Positions 1-5,695 of a stretch of DNA of 8,721 nt are shown piece after piece. A program made the translations under genes and the position numbers. The stretch comes from a bacterium HR36 (GTDB lineage: Bacteria; Planctomycetota; Planctomycetia; Gemmatales; HRBIN36): assembly GCA_002898995.1 (NCBI GenBank), contig BEIM01000122.1:1-8721 (forward strand), read 5' to 3'. How positions within the stretch are numbered: position 1 is the first letter of the stretch; each line of letters begins with the position of its first letter. The notes beneath the pieces are model-generated. The model searched no databases and was not told the origin of the DNA. It saw nothing but the letters and a program-made list of their open reading frames with translations.

Positions 1-154
1 CAAGGCTGCCTTTCCCCCAGCCCCATCCTACCGCTCCCCCCAACGCCAGAAACACCAAGGCGCAAACCCCAGCACTGTCCAGCCAATTGGCCAGCGCTGT
101 CCCGAGTTGCTCCAGCGACGCATACGGCGTTTCAATCACCAGCACCGCCAGCAT
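1..154 (-). CDS. N-terminal fragment of a probable ABC-transporter membrane protein
   Basis: An open frame starts with ATG at 154-152 and runs off the left edge without a stop, giving 51 codons. An AGGAGGAGG element at 166-158 lies just upstream and supports this start. The peptide opens with a hydrophobic MLAVLVIE. Residues 27 to about 45 (SAGVCALVFLALGGAVGW) form a convincing membrane segment. The gene begins 23 bases after the stop of the ATPase gene on the same strand, which is the usual arrangement of an ABC ATPase followed by its permease. The inference is therefore that it encodes the transmembrane partner of that ATPase, or another membrane protein of the same operon. Too little is visible to name a family. 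Confidence 0.6.
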   Translation of the reverse strand, partial: MLAVLVIETPYASLEQLGTALANWLDSAGVCALVFLALGGAVGWGWGKGSL

Positions 155-177
155 AGGCCTCCTCCTGTGCCGCCAGC

Positions 178-1140
178 CTACTGACTCGTCCCAGGACTTG
201 CAGAATCCGCTTCGCTCATCGCAGGCGCACGCTCCTGCCGCGGCAAATAACGGCGACCAGGATGCAGCTGGCTTTCCTTGACGATGCGTAGGAACAGCTC
301 TTCCAAAGTGGTGGTCGGATGCTGCACGCTTTCGATTTCCCCGCCATGCCGCCGAACCACTTCCGCTAAATCCCGCCGCAACTCCTCTGTCACCCGTACC
401 CCGCGTGCGCGCATTTCCACCAATTCCGCGATCTCCAGCAACTCATCTACACGTCCTAGTTCTTTCAACTCGCCCTCATACAGAATAGCAATACGGTCGC
501 AAACATCCTGGACGTCATCCAGGCGGTGGCTGCACATGATCACCGTTTTTCCCTGCGCTTTCAGTTCCAGGATCAAATCCTTCATCCACCGGGTTCCGAT
601 CGGGTCGAGGCCCGAGGTAGGCTCGTCCAGGATGACCAACTCGGGATCGTTGATCAGCGCCTGGGCCAGACCAATGCGCTGCCGCATCCCTTTGGAATAC
701 TCGCGCAAGGGGCGTTTCTTGTCACGGCTTAGGCCCACCTTTTCAATCAACTCTTCCGCTCGCTTCCGTCGCACCGCCGGGCTGAGATTGAACAAGCGCC
801 CGTAAAAATCCAGAGTCTCCTCAGCATTCAAGAACCGATACAGGTAAGATTCCTCGGGCAGGTAACCAATCCGCTCATTTTTGGCCACATCGGTGCCAGG
901 CCTACCGAATACCAGGGCTTCGCCTTCCGTCGGGAAGAGGAGGCCGAGCAAGAGTTTGATGGTGGTCGTCTTACCCGAACCATTCGGCCCCAGCAACCCG
1001 AAAACTTCCCCCCGGTAGATTTGCAGATTCAGGGCACGCAAAGCCTCTTTCTTCTTTCGGCCCCAGAAATCGAGGTACACCTTGCTGAGATTGCGCGTTT
1101 CGACAATGACCTGGCCATTGACTGGGTTCTGCATGGTCAT
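178..1140 (-). CDS. ABC transporter ATP-binding protein (ABC-2 type export family)
   Basis: This 320-residue cytoplasmic ATPase should energise a membrane transporter. From the chosen start, Walker A (GPNGSGKTT) is at 51-59, the signature SKGMRQR at 149-155, Walker B LVILDEP at 168-174 with catalytic Glu173, and the switch histidine in CSHRLDD at 205. The Q-loop position reads GYLPEE, a common form in ABC-2 exporters of the CcmA/Nat type. About 100 residues beyond the nucleotide-binding domain form a C-terminal region ending in a polar tail. The start is ATG at 1140 because AGGAG (1150-1146) lies five bases upstream. The frame remains open further up to a TTG at 1173 that has no comparable site. 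The substrate cannot be told from the sequence. The downstream fragment at 154 is probably its permease. No functional link to the CRISPR operon is evident beyond shared strand and proximity. Confidence 0.93.
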   Translation of the reverse strand: MTMQNPVNGQVIVETRNLSKVYLDFWGRKKKEALRALNLQIYRGEVFGLLGPNGSGKTTTIKLLLGLLFPTEGEALVFGRPGTDVAKNERIGYLPEESYLYRFLNAEETLDFYGRLFNLSPAVRRKRAEELIEKVGLSRDKKRPLREYSKGMRQRIGLAQALINDPELVILDEPTSGLDPIGTRWMKDLILELKAQGKTVIMCSHRLDDVQDVCDRIAILYEGELKELGRVDELLEIAELVEMRARGVRVTEELRRDLAEVVRRHGGEIESVQHPTTTLEELFLRIVKESQLHPGRRYLPRQERAPAMSEADSASPGTSQ

Positions 1141-1145
1141 GGTGG

Positions 1146-1150
1146 CTCCT
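1146..1150 (-). promoter_or_regulatory. Shine-Dalgarno site of the ABC ATPase gene
   Basis: AGGAG on the minus strand sits five bases before the ATG at 1140. It decides the start in favour of this codon over the upstream in-frame TTG at 1173. A second ATG two codons downstream (1134) is also in range but less well spaced. Confidence 0.7.
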
Positions 1151-1153
1151 GAC

Positions 1154-1207
1154 CGGTTGAAAACCGATAGCAAAATCAGCCGGCTCGCCCACTTTGCCGA
1201 CGAGCCG
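1154..1207 (-). promoter_or_regulatory. Two stem-loops in the presumed 5' leader of the ABC ATPase gene
   Basis: Two perfect inverted repeats lie between the candidate promoter and the ribosome binding site. The first pairs 1181-1187 with 1201-1207 (CGGCTCG/CGAGCCG, 13-base loop). The second pairs 1154-1158 with 1162-1166 (CGGTT/AACCG, 3-base loop). The second ends only a few bases before the AGGAG at 1150-1146. The pairing is read directly from the sequence. A role in controlling translation is inference, and neither hairpin is followed by a T run on the minus strand, so I do not call them terminators. Confidence 0.3.
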
Positions 1208-1220
1208 TTCTCCCTTGGGA

Positions 1221-1249
1221 ATTATCTTATGAGTTTCATGCTCTGCCTA
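1221..1249 (-). promoter_or_regulatory. Candidate sigma-70-like promoter for the ABC transporter genes
   Basis: On the minus strand TAGGCA (1249-1244; four of six match TTGACA) is separated by exactly 17 bases from GATAAT (1226-1221; five of six match TATAAT). This would start transcription near 1214 and give a leader of about 75 bases before the ATG at 1140. The match was found by eye, and such matches arise by chance, so confidence is modest. Confidence 0.35.
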
Positions 1250-1744
1250 TGTTACGCACGCCCTCACCCGATCGGTTTGTCCCAAAGGGAGCATTGTCCC
1301 CGCGCGGCCTTTCTCTGCCAGAGACTGGGCTTCCGTACCGTTCCAACTCGTGCCTCCTCTCGTCAAACAATATAGCCGGGAAGACCAAAGAGCAAGGGCC
1401 CGCCCCTGACGGATCGCAGGGCGTAACCGAATTTTTATAATGTCTTCTTGAAGGGAATAACTGGCATCGCAAGGATTCCCAGCCCTAGCCGACCTTTTGG
1501 CCGTGGGACGCGGCATTCCTAGCAACCAGAGCGCAGCCAGTGCCGCTCTTTATCAAGCCTCTGGTATCACGCTACGCGCGATTGCAAAACACCCCGGCTG
1601 CCAGTCGCTTGCCGCACAGCACAGAATGTTGGTATGTTCCATCCTGAGGCGAATGGGCATCATGAACCGTTGGCCGAAAGACACCATTGTGCTGCCACAA
1701 GAAAGCGAATCCCTCTTTGCTCGCTCTTCCACCACCCAAACATC
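1250..1744. other. Intergenic stretch without a recognised gene
   Basis: This region separates the end of the CRISPR operon from the ABC transporter promoter. Short open frames occur on both strands but none has a convincing ribosome binding site plus protein-like composition, and I recognise no family in them. No direct repeats of CRISPR type and no tRNA-like fold were seen. An A+T-rich island at about 1430-1460 includes TATAAT (plus strand, 1436-1441) without a good -35 partner. A loose inverted repeat GGGAAT/ATTCCC pairs 1453-1458 with 1475-1480. The transcript of the CRISPR operon must end somewhere here or read through into the transporter genes, but I find no strong hairpin plus T-run terminator on the minus strand. 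Confidence 0.5.
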
Positions 1745-2119
1745 TTAGCGCTGCCGGCCGCCGCGCCCCGGCGGTCGTCCCGGCCTCGGCTCGGGCCGGC
1801 TTGCTGACTTCCTTTCAAATTCCGCGACCTTAAGGCACCGCCCGACGTAGCCAAATACTTCTTCCAGTTCCTCGGGCTTTATCTTGCTCAGTTGATTGTC
1901 ATACCATTTACCAATCACGGACGCGATACTGCTGGCGGCCTTTTTCGGATCAGGGCGAACCCAAATCGAATTGGCTAAAAGCCTGGCCAACTGCAACGCG
2001 CGTGGCAAATCGTAATTGTGGGCGAAGTAATTCACCCACTTCTGCCATTCGTTGTACGAGACGTCCCGAAGTTCGCGGGCAATTTTTTCCGCCAATTGCA
2101 CCTTTTCATCGCTGGTCAT
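1745..2119 (-). CDS. Unrecognised 124-aa helical protein ending the III-D operon
   Basis: I do not recognise this protein. The start is ATG at 2119-2117, which overlaps by one base the TAA of the preceding Cas7-like gene (TAATG), so translation is probably coupled. The frame stays open further upstream to 2344, but that part lies wholly inside the previous gene and is its shadow. Residues 1 to about 102 look entirely helical and are rich in Trp/Tyr and charged residues (for example YNEWQKWVNYF at 22-32 and IGKWYDNQLSKI at 69-80). Residues 103-124 form a disordered-looking basic tail rich in Arg, Pro and Gly. No signal peptide or membrane segment is seen. Its size, helicity and place after the last Cas7-like gene would fit an accessory subunit, a second small-subunit-like protein or an RNA-binding helper, but this is inference. 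The protein-coding character of the helical part is convincing. Confidence 0.75.
   Translation of the reverse strand: MTSDEKVQLAEKIARELRDVSYNEWQKWVNYFAHNYDLPRALQLARLLANSIWVRPDPKKAASSIASVIGKWYDNQLSKIKPEELEEVFGYVGRCLKVAEFERKSASRPEPRPGRPPGRGGRQR
1758..1799 (-). repeat. Two tandem G+C-only inverted repeats inside the last gene's tail
   Basis: CCGGCC at 1780-1785 pairs with GGCCGG at 1794-1799 (8-base loop), and CCGCCG at 1758-1763 pairs with CGGCGG at 1769-1774 (5-base loop). Both lie in the codons for the Arg/Pro/Gly-rich tail of the 124-aa protein, within 55 bases of its stop. They may only reflect G+C-rich codons for Arg, Pro and Gly. They could also slow or end transcription or protect the 3' end of the message. 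No T run follows on the minus strand. Confidence 0.3.
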
Positions 2120-3078
2120 TAGTACAACCCCTCTGGACAAGCCGTCCCGGCTCGTAAGCCCTCCACCAGACGCTTCCACGCGTCGAGGACTAAAGGTCCG
2201 TTCTTCTTGCATGCGGCGATGCACTGCGCGATATAATCCAGGGCGTCTTTGCCGGTTTTCTGAGTCCGGCTCGGTAGCAAGCTGCCACTCGACACGCCCC
2301 AGAGATTCACGACCGGCGAGGCGAAACGCACCATCCCGAAACAACGCGGTTTTGCACCGCCTATTTTGGGATAGTAGGCCGTTACCAACGTTCCCTTGTC
2401 ACCCACGTCCCAACCTAAGGCGCAGCAGACCAGGCCCAGTTCCTCGGCCCGTACGTTTTCGAAGAAGATGGCGGTATTAAACCGGCCGCCCTTCGTCACA
2501 GCCTCGACAAAGCGATGGTTCCTTTCTGGCTGCAAATTGGACAGAGGTTTATACTGGTTGCCCGAGTAAAACTTCCGCCCCTGGGTCCTTCGCGGCGCCC
2601 AAAGCTCGTTGATCTTGACAATCTGGGTTCTCACTTCCGCCGCAGGAGTGGCATCGGCAAAATGGATGCGCCCACGCCAACCCGTTCGACCGAACAAACT
2701 ACAAGCCACACAGATTTCCCCAGCGCTCTCAGGACACTGTTTGTGGCTCATTGGTACGAACTCTTGCCTACCTGCCTGGCTCACGCACGAATTACTGAGC
2801 AACTCGACAAACGCACGGATCGCCCCCTTAAGGCTTGTCCCAGGAATACAAAGCTGCCCTTCCCGTCGTGCAAACGTGTGCCACACTTCTGGCTCATTTG
2901 GTCGGGCCCCCGCTTTATATTCATAAGCACCGGAACCCACATAGAAATAGGCGGATTCGACGACCAAGCTCAAATCTAATCGTCCGGTCAGGTTGCGAAA
3001 CACCTCTAAACCCACCGGGGCTTGCTTGCGTGGCGCTTGTTGCGGTACCGGGATCCAGAGAAAGGGTTTCGGCGACAC
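2119..3078 (-). CDS. Fourth Cas7-like RAMP protein of the III-D complex, probably non-cutting
   Basis: This 319-residue RAMP protein should be a backbone-type subunit of the effector complex. Residues 1-25 are a Pro/Gln-rich leader containing PFLWIPVP. The ferredoxin-like core begins at LTGRLDLS (30-37). The family motif is CIPGTSLKGAIR (77-88), a cysteine cluster is C115, C123, C126 with C98 or H112 as possible fourth ligand, and a glycine-rich loop GGAKPRCFG is at 240-248. An inserted segment carries GRKFY (167-171), reminiscent of the larger III-D RAMP proteins (TIGR03986-like). The stretch before the SLKG motif has Glu62 and Glu64 but no Asp, unlike the other three Cas7-like proteins here. 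The annotated start is GTG at 3078. No Shine-Dalgarno sequence is visible, and the frame is open back to the csx19 stop codon at 3117. The gene ends in TAATG overlap with the last gene. Confidence 0.85.
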   Translation of the reverse strand: MSPKPFLWIPVPQQAPRKQAPVGLEVFRNLTGRLDLSLVVESAYFYVGSGAYEYKAGARPNEPEVWHTFARREGQLCIPGTSLKGAIRAFVELLSNSCVSQAGRQEFVPMSHKQCPESAGEICVACSLFGRTGWRGRIHFADATPAAEVRTQIVKINELWAPRRTQGRKFYSGNQYKPLSNLQPERNHRFVEAVTKGGRFNTAIFFENVRAEELGLVCCALGWDVGDKGTLVTAYYPKIGGAKPRCFGMVRFASPVVNLWGVSSGSLLPSRTQKTGKDALDYIAQCIAACKKNGPLVLDAWKRLVEGLRAGTACPEGLY

Positions 3079-3114
3079 CGGCTGTTGCGGGCGTCGGCTC
3101 TGCTGGCTTATGGG

Positions 3115-3582
3115 TTAGACCTCCAGTGGCAAGATTCTCCGAGGACTCACAAACATTGCTACCCCATCTCGATAAAAAAGCTCGCAGGCCAGGTGACCTT
3201 TTTCCGCTTGGATAATCGGGTATTGCGTAAACAAGGGCTTATAGCGTTTATCATTTAGAGCCACTAACGTCGGTATAGATTTCGGATCGTTCTCGGGATG
3301 CATAGCTTGGCGTGTCCATTTCCCGCCGACAGGGCGCAAGTCGGGGTGGTTCAATGCCGAGTCGCTCAAGACCAACACGCTTAGCGTGTCGCCTATCTTG
3401 CGCCAGCGCACCTCTAAGTCTTCCTTGAAAGCCGTCCCGTTCTCCCGCAGTTCGCCACTCAGATCGAGACGCGCCAGGTCCCAGCTGATAATGACTTGGC
3501 ACTGCCATTGGCGAATCAAGTCTTGCAGTTGTTGTGGGCTTAGTCGCGCCTGATAGACATAAGCAACTTTACGCTCGGTCAC
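3115..3582 (-). CDS. csx19: Csx19-like subtype III-D protein
   Basis: This 155-residue soluble protein fits Csx19 (the All1473 type), a small protein of unknown biochemical role characteristic of III-D operons. The signs are its size, its place between two Cas7-like genes, and the central motif EVRWRKIGD (57-65) followed by LVLSD (70-74), which I recall as the conserved core of the family. No nuclease or nucleotide-binding motif is evident. The GTG start at 3582 overlaps the previous stop as GTGA, with GGAGGT about six bases upstream. The TAA at 3117-3115 is in the same frame as the following Cas7-like gene. Recognition rests on a short motif and context, so a different small III-D accessory protein remains possible. 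Confidence 0.68.
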   Translation of the reverse strand: MTERKVAYVYQARLSPQQLQDLIRQWQCQVIISWDLARLDLSGELRENGTAFKEDLEVRWRKIGDTLSVLVLSDSALNHPDLRPVGGKWTRQAMHPENDPKSIPTLVALNDKRYKPLFTQYPIIQAEKGHLACELFYRDGVAMFVSPRRILPLEV

Positions 3583-4466
3583 GACCGCACCTCCAGCAGG
3601 TTCCCTAGGGAAGCAATGCTCGTTTCTTCAATGCGTGGCCAGTGCTCTGCGCTGTAAGTATGTTGGACTAGAACTCCTAAGTCCGCGGTTCGTGCAGGTT
3701 GCGGCAGATTGGCCAGGCGATCGTTCTCCCGCAGCCCGTAGTCCTGCCTCTCCCTCTCCCCCACGAACATACCGGTGCCCCAGATCTCGCCCGCGGCCAC
3801 GCCGTTCTTTTTTGCCTGCGCAATGATCACCTGCTGCACACGCATGCGCACCTGCCCTAAACCGCGATTTTTGCCAAACCCGATCTTGAGGATACCTTCA
3901 TTAATGGCCTGTAGAGTGAGCGCGATTAATCCGAGTTGCCACACCTCGAAATTTTCTAACACCAATGCTCCTTGAAATTGCCCGCTCACTAAGACTTCCA
4001 TATCGAACGGCCCGACGGCCACGGCGTGACTCAGTCGGGAAATCGCCACCCCGTAACGGGTCTCCGTCTTGGTGGGGCCGTTCGGATAGATATCGGTAAA
4101 CGACAAGCGCCCGCGTAAACGGGTATTACCATAGATTTTGCAGGCGCGACAGGAATTTTTATAGATTTTAGCTGTGTCTTCTTCGCGTTCCAGCTTGCGT
4201 CCGCAATAGCCTTCCTCACTCGGAAATGGTTCGCAAGCCAGGTCCGATTTGGCTGTGCGCAATACTTTCTCTGTAAAGCTGCGGAACACTCCTTTCAGCG
4301 AACTGCCAGGAATAAACACCGTTTCCCCGCCGGCCGCGAAGGTGCGGACGAATTGCATATCGGGAAGCGCAGGATTCAGCGAAATCCCACCCGATTTAAT
4401 CAGGATAGGAGATACCGGCTCGAGCGTGAATTCCAGTTTCAAGGAGTTCCACAGGCGCTTATGCAT
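3579..4466 (-). CDS. Third Csm3-like Cas7 subunit (Csm5-like position)
   Basis: This 295-residue RAMP protein is a backbone-type subunit that should bind crRNA and probably cut target RNA. The core opens with LKLEFTLEPVSPILIKSGG (9-27). Asp36 in NPALPDMQF sits where the Csm3 RNA-cutting aspartate is expected. FIPGSSLKGVFR (51-62) is the family motif, four cysteines (C78, C88, C106, C109) suggest a zinc site, and GFGKNRGLG (196-204) is the glycine-rich loop. About 90 further residues form a C-terminal extension not present in the smaller Csm3-like proteins, which might contact the next subunit or cap the filament. Unlike its neighbours it does not overlap the preceding gene. It starts 12 bases after that stop, with a strong GGAGGAGG (4479-4472) between. 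In related III-D operons the gene in this position is sometimes labelled csm5, which I cannot decide here. Confidence 0.88.
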   Translation of the reverse strand: MHKRLWNSLKLEFTLEPVSPILIKSGGISLNPALPDMQFVRTFAAGGETVFIPGSSLKGVFRSFTEKVLRTAKSDLACEPFPSEEGYCGRKLEREEDTAKIYKNSCRACKIYGNTRLRGRLSFTDIYPNGPTKTETRYGVAISRLSHAVAVGPFDMEVLVSGQFQGALVLENFEVWQLGLIALTLQAINEGILKIGFGKNRGLGQVRMRVQQVIIAQAKKNGVAAGEIWGTGMFVGERERQDYGLRENDRLANLPQPARTADLGVLVQHTYSAEHWPRIEETSIASLGNLLEVRS

Positions 4467-4471
4467 AGAAG

Positions 4472-4479
4472 CCTCCTCC
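4472..4479 (-). promoter_or_regulatory. Strong Shine-Dalgarno site between the second and third Cas7 genes
   Basis: GGAGGAGG begins with the last base of the second Cas7 gene's TAG (4481-4479) and lies five bases before the ATG at 4466. It gives the third Cas7 gene independent initiation in an operon where the other junctions mostly overlap. Confidence 0.7.
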
Positions 4480-5288
4480 TATTTCAGCCCCTCCAGTAAA
4501 GCCTGGCGAAACCGAGCAGGCGGCAAGGAAGGCATAGCTTGTCCCGCTAAATAATCTAACAAATCCTTTGCACTGAGACCTTGAACCTGTAAGTCAGCGA
4601 ACTCCATCCAGCCTAACCCGCGGGTAGTCTTCCCTCCCAGTGCTAATTGGCCCTGCCCTAATGCCTCCAGAGCCACCAACAATAAGCCTACCTCCCAGTC
4701 CTCGACATTCTCCAGGACAATACGTAAGGCAAACTCCGCACCGGGCGGAACCGTCTCGAAATCGAACTTTATACCGGTACGTGCGGTACCTAAATCCCGG
4801 TCTATACCGACGCCGTCCCGCACCTCGGTCAGACGCACTAAGCTATCGCCATTACTAAGCATGGCATCTTGAAAGGACACCCGGGACGCCAGCCACGGCG
4901 AACCAAATAACCGACAAACAGTGCACGATCGCTCCCAAAGCGCCGCAGTGAACTCGTTTTCGGGTTTGTTTTCCTCGGCGATCTTTTCCTTTTGCTGGCT
5001 CGTTATGCAACGTTTGTCCTCATCTAAAGGATCACATGCCTTGATGTGAGAGCCGTTGATTTGCTTACCCAGCTCTTCTAAAGTTCGTGCCAGGCGTTCC
5101 ACATAAGCACGTACAGCACCCTTGAGCGAGGATCCTGGAATAAAGGGGAGGCCTTCGGGGGTCTTGATGACAGGCAAATCAGAACCCGCAGGCATGAGAG
5201 AAGCCCGGCTGCCCACCGACAGAGCAGTTTTCGCCCGCAGTTTGCCCGTAATCCAGTAGCGATTTTCGAATGACCAGAAACTTTTCAT
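4479..5288 (-). CDS. csm3: Second Csm3-like Cas7 backbone subunit
   Basis: This 269-residue protein is the most typical Csm3 of the four. ALSVGSRASL (22-31) leads to SDLPVIKTPEG (36-46), in which Asp37 corresponds to the Csm3 target-RNA cutting aspartate. Then come FIPGSSLKGAVR (49-60), four cysteines C85, C94, C122 and C125 (zinc site), the segment RDGVGIDRDLGTA (157-169) typical of Csm3 between the zinc site and the second half of the fold, and the loop GGKTTRGLG (218-226). It should polymerise along the crRNA and cleave bound target RNA at regular intervals using a divalent metal. The ATG overlaps the cas11 stop as ATGA, with AAGGAGGG about nine bases upstream. The protein ends in a short helical tail. 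Confidence 0.92.
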   Translation of the reverse strand: MKSFWSFENRYWITGKLRAKTALSVGSRASLMPAGSDLPVIKTPEGLPFIPGSSLKGAVRAYVERLARTLEELGKQINGSHIKACDPLDEDKRCITSQQKEKIAEENKPENEFTAALWERSCTVCRLFGSPWLASRVSFQDAMLSNGDSLVRLTEVRDGVGIDRDLGTARTGIKFDFETVPPGAEFALRIVLENVEDWEVGLLLVALEALGQGQLALGGKTTRGLGWMEFADLQVQGLSAKDLLDYLAGQAMPSLPPARFRQALLEGLK

Positions 5289-5695
5289 TTGCTGCTCCCT
5301 CCTTTTTTCTCTGCAACGAACTTGCGGTTTAGGAATCCGAAATAATAGCGCACCATCTCGCCACGCGCTTTGTTCACCAGGCGCGGCTCGGTGATCTGAT
5401 GATCGCGGCAGAGCGACTCGGCTTTTTGCTTTATCGCATCGAGGTCCGCTAGCAATTGCTGAGCAAATTCCGCAAACAACTCTTCGCGCCCCATTTGGTA
5501 AGCGATATAATTCTTCAACACCAGCAGGGAATCGGTGGCTGCGGCCAGGTTGAGCAGGTTACGCAATTGCGATTCTTCCAGGTCCTTGCGTGCGGCGGCC
5601 TTAGTTTTCTGGAGACATTGCTCCGCCATCAGCACTAAGTCGTCTAAGTTTTCTTCGACCAGCTTGATGACATTCTTCGTGGGCGCTGCGGTCAT
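5285..5695 (-). CDS. cas11: Cas11/Csm2-like small subunit
   Basis: This 136-residue protein is predicted all-helical, with no signal peptide or membrane segment. Its centre SQLRNLLN (42-49) followed by KNYIAYQMGR (61-70) matches the pattern of Csm2-type small subunits (Q-[IL]-R-x-x-x-N, then a tyrosine-rich helix ending in Arg). Small subunits line the interior of type III complexes and help hold the crRNA-target duplex. Its place directly after csx10 and before a Csm3-like gene is the usual one in III-D operons. The ATG overlaps the csx10 stop as ATGA, with AGGAGG ten bases upstream. The C-terminus is Lys/Gly/Ser-rich (KKGGSSK). The family is poorly conserved, so the call leans on context as well as the motif. 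Confidence 0.82.
   Translation of the reverse strand: MTAAPTKNVIKLVEENLDDLVLMAEQCLQKTKAAARKDLEESQLRNLLNLAAATDSLLVLKNYIAYQMGREELFAEFAQQLLADLDAIKQKAESLCRDHQITEPRLVNKARGEMVRYYFGFLNRKFVAEKKGGSSK

Noticed and set aside
1141..1173. Start of the ABC ATPase at the TTG at 1173
   Set aside because: The ATG at 1140 has AGGAG five bases upstream and begins just before the conserved domain, while the TTG has no such site.
1385..1410. GGGGCGGGCCC followed by TTGCTCTTT on the minus strand as the operon terminator
   Set aside because: The stem is only three to four base pairs with a tiny loop, and the following stretch is not a true T run.
1436..1441. TATAAT as a plus-strand promoter
   Set aside because: No acceptable -35 element lies 16-18 bases upstream, and there is no plausible plus-strand gene downstream.
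1250..1744. Possible CRISPR array or leader next to the operon
   Set aside because: No repeat of 25-40 bases recurs at regular spacing. The only pairing seen is short and imperfect.
2120..2344. N-terminal extension of the last gene up to an in-frame start at 2344
   Set aside because: It lies entirely within the coding region of the preceding Cas7-like gene, and the ATG at 2119 forms a TAATG junction.
2515..2979. Plus-strand open frames opposite the Cas genes (several of 60-175 codons across the window)
   Set aside because: They lie antisense to well-supported genes, are rich in Arg/Ser/Pro as expected of shadow frames, and lack ribosome binding sites and recognisable domains.
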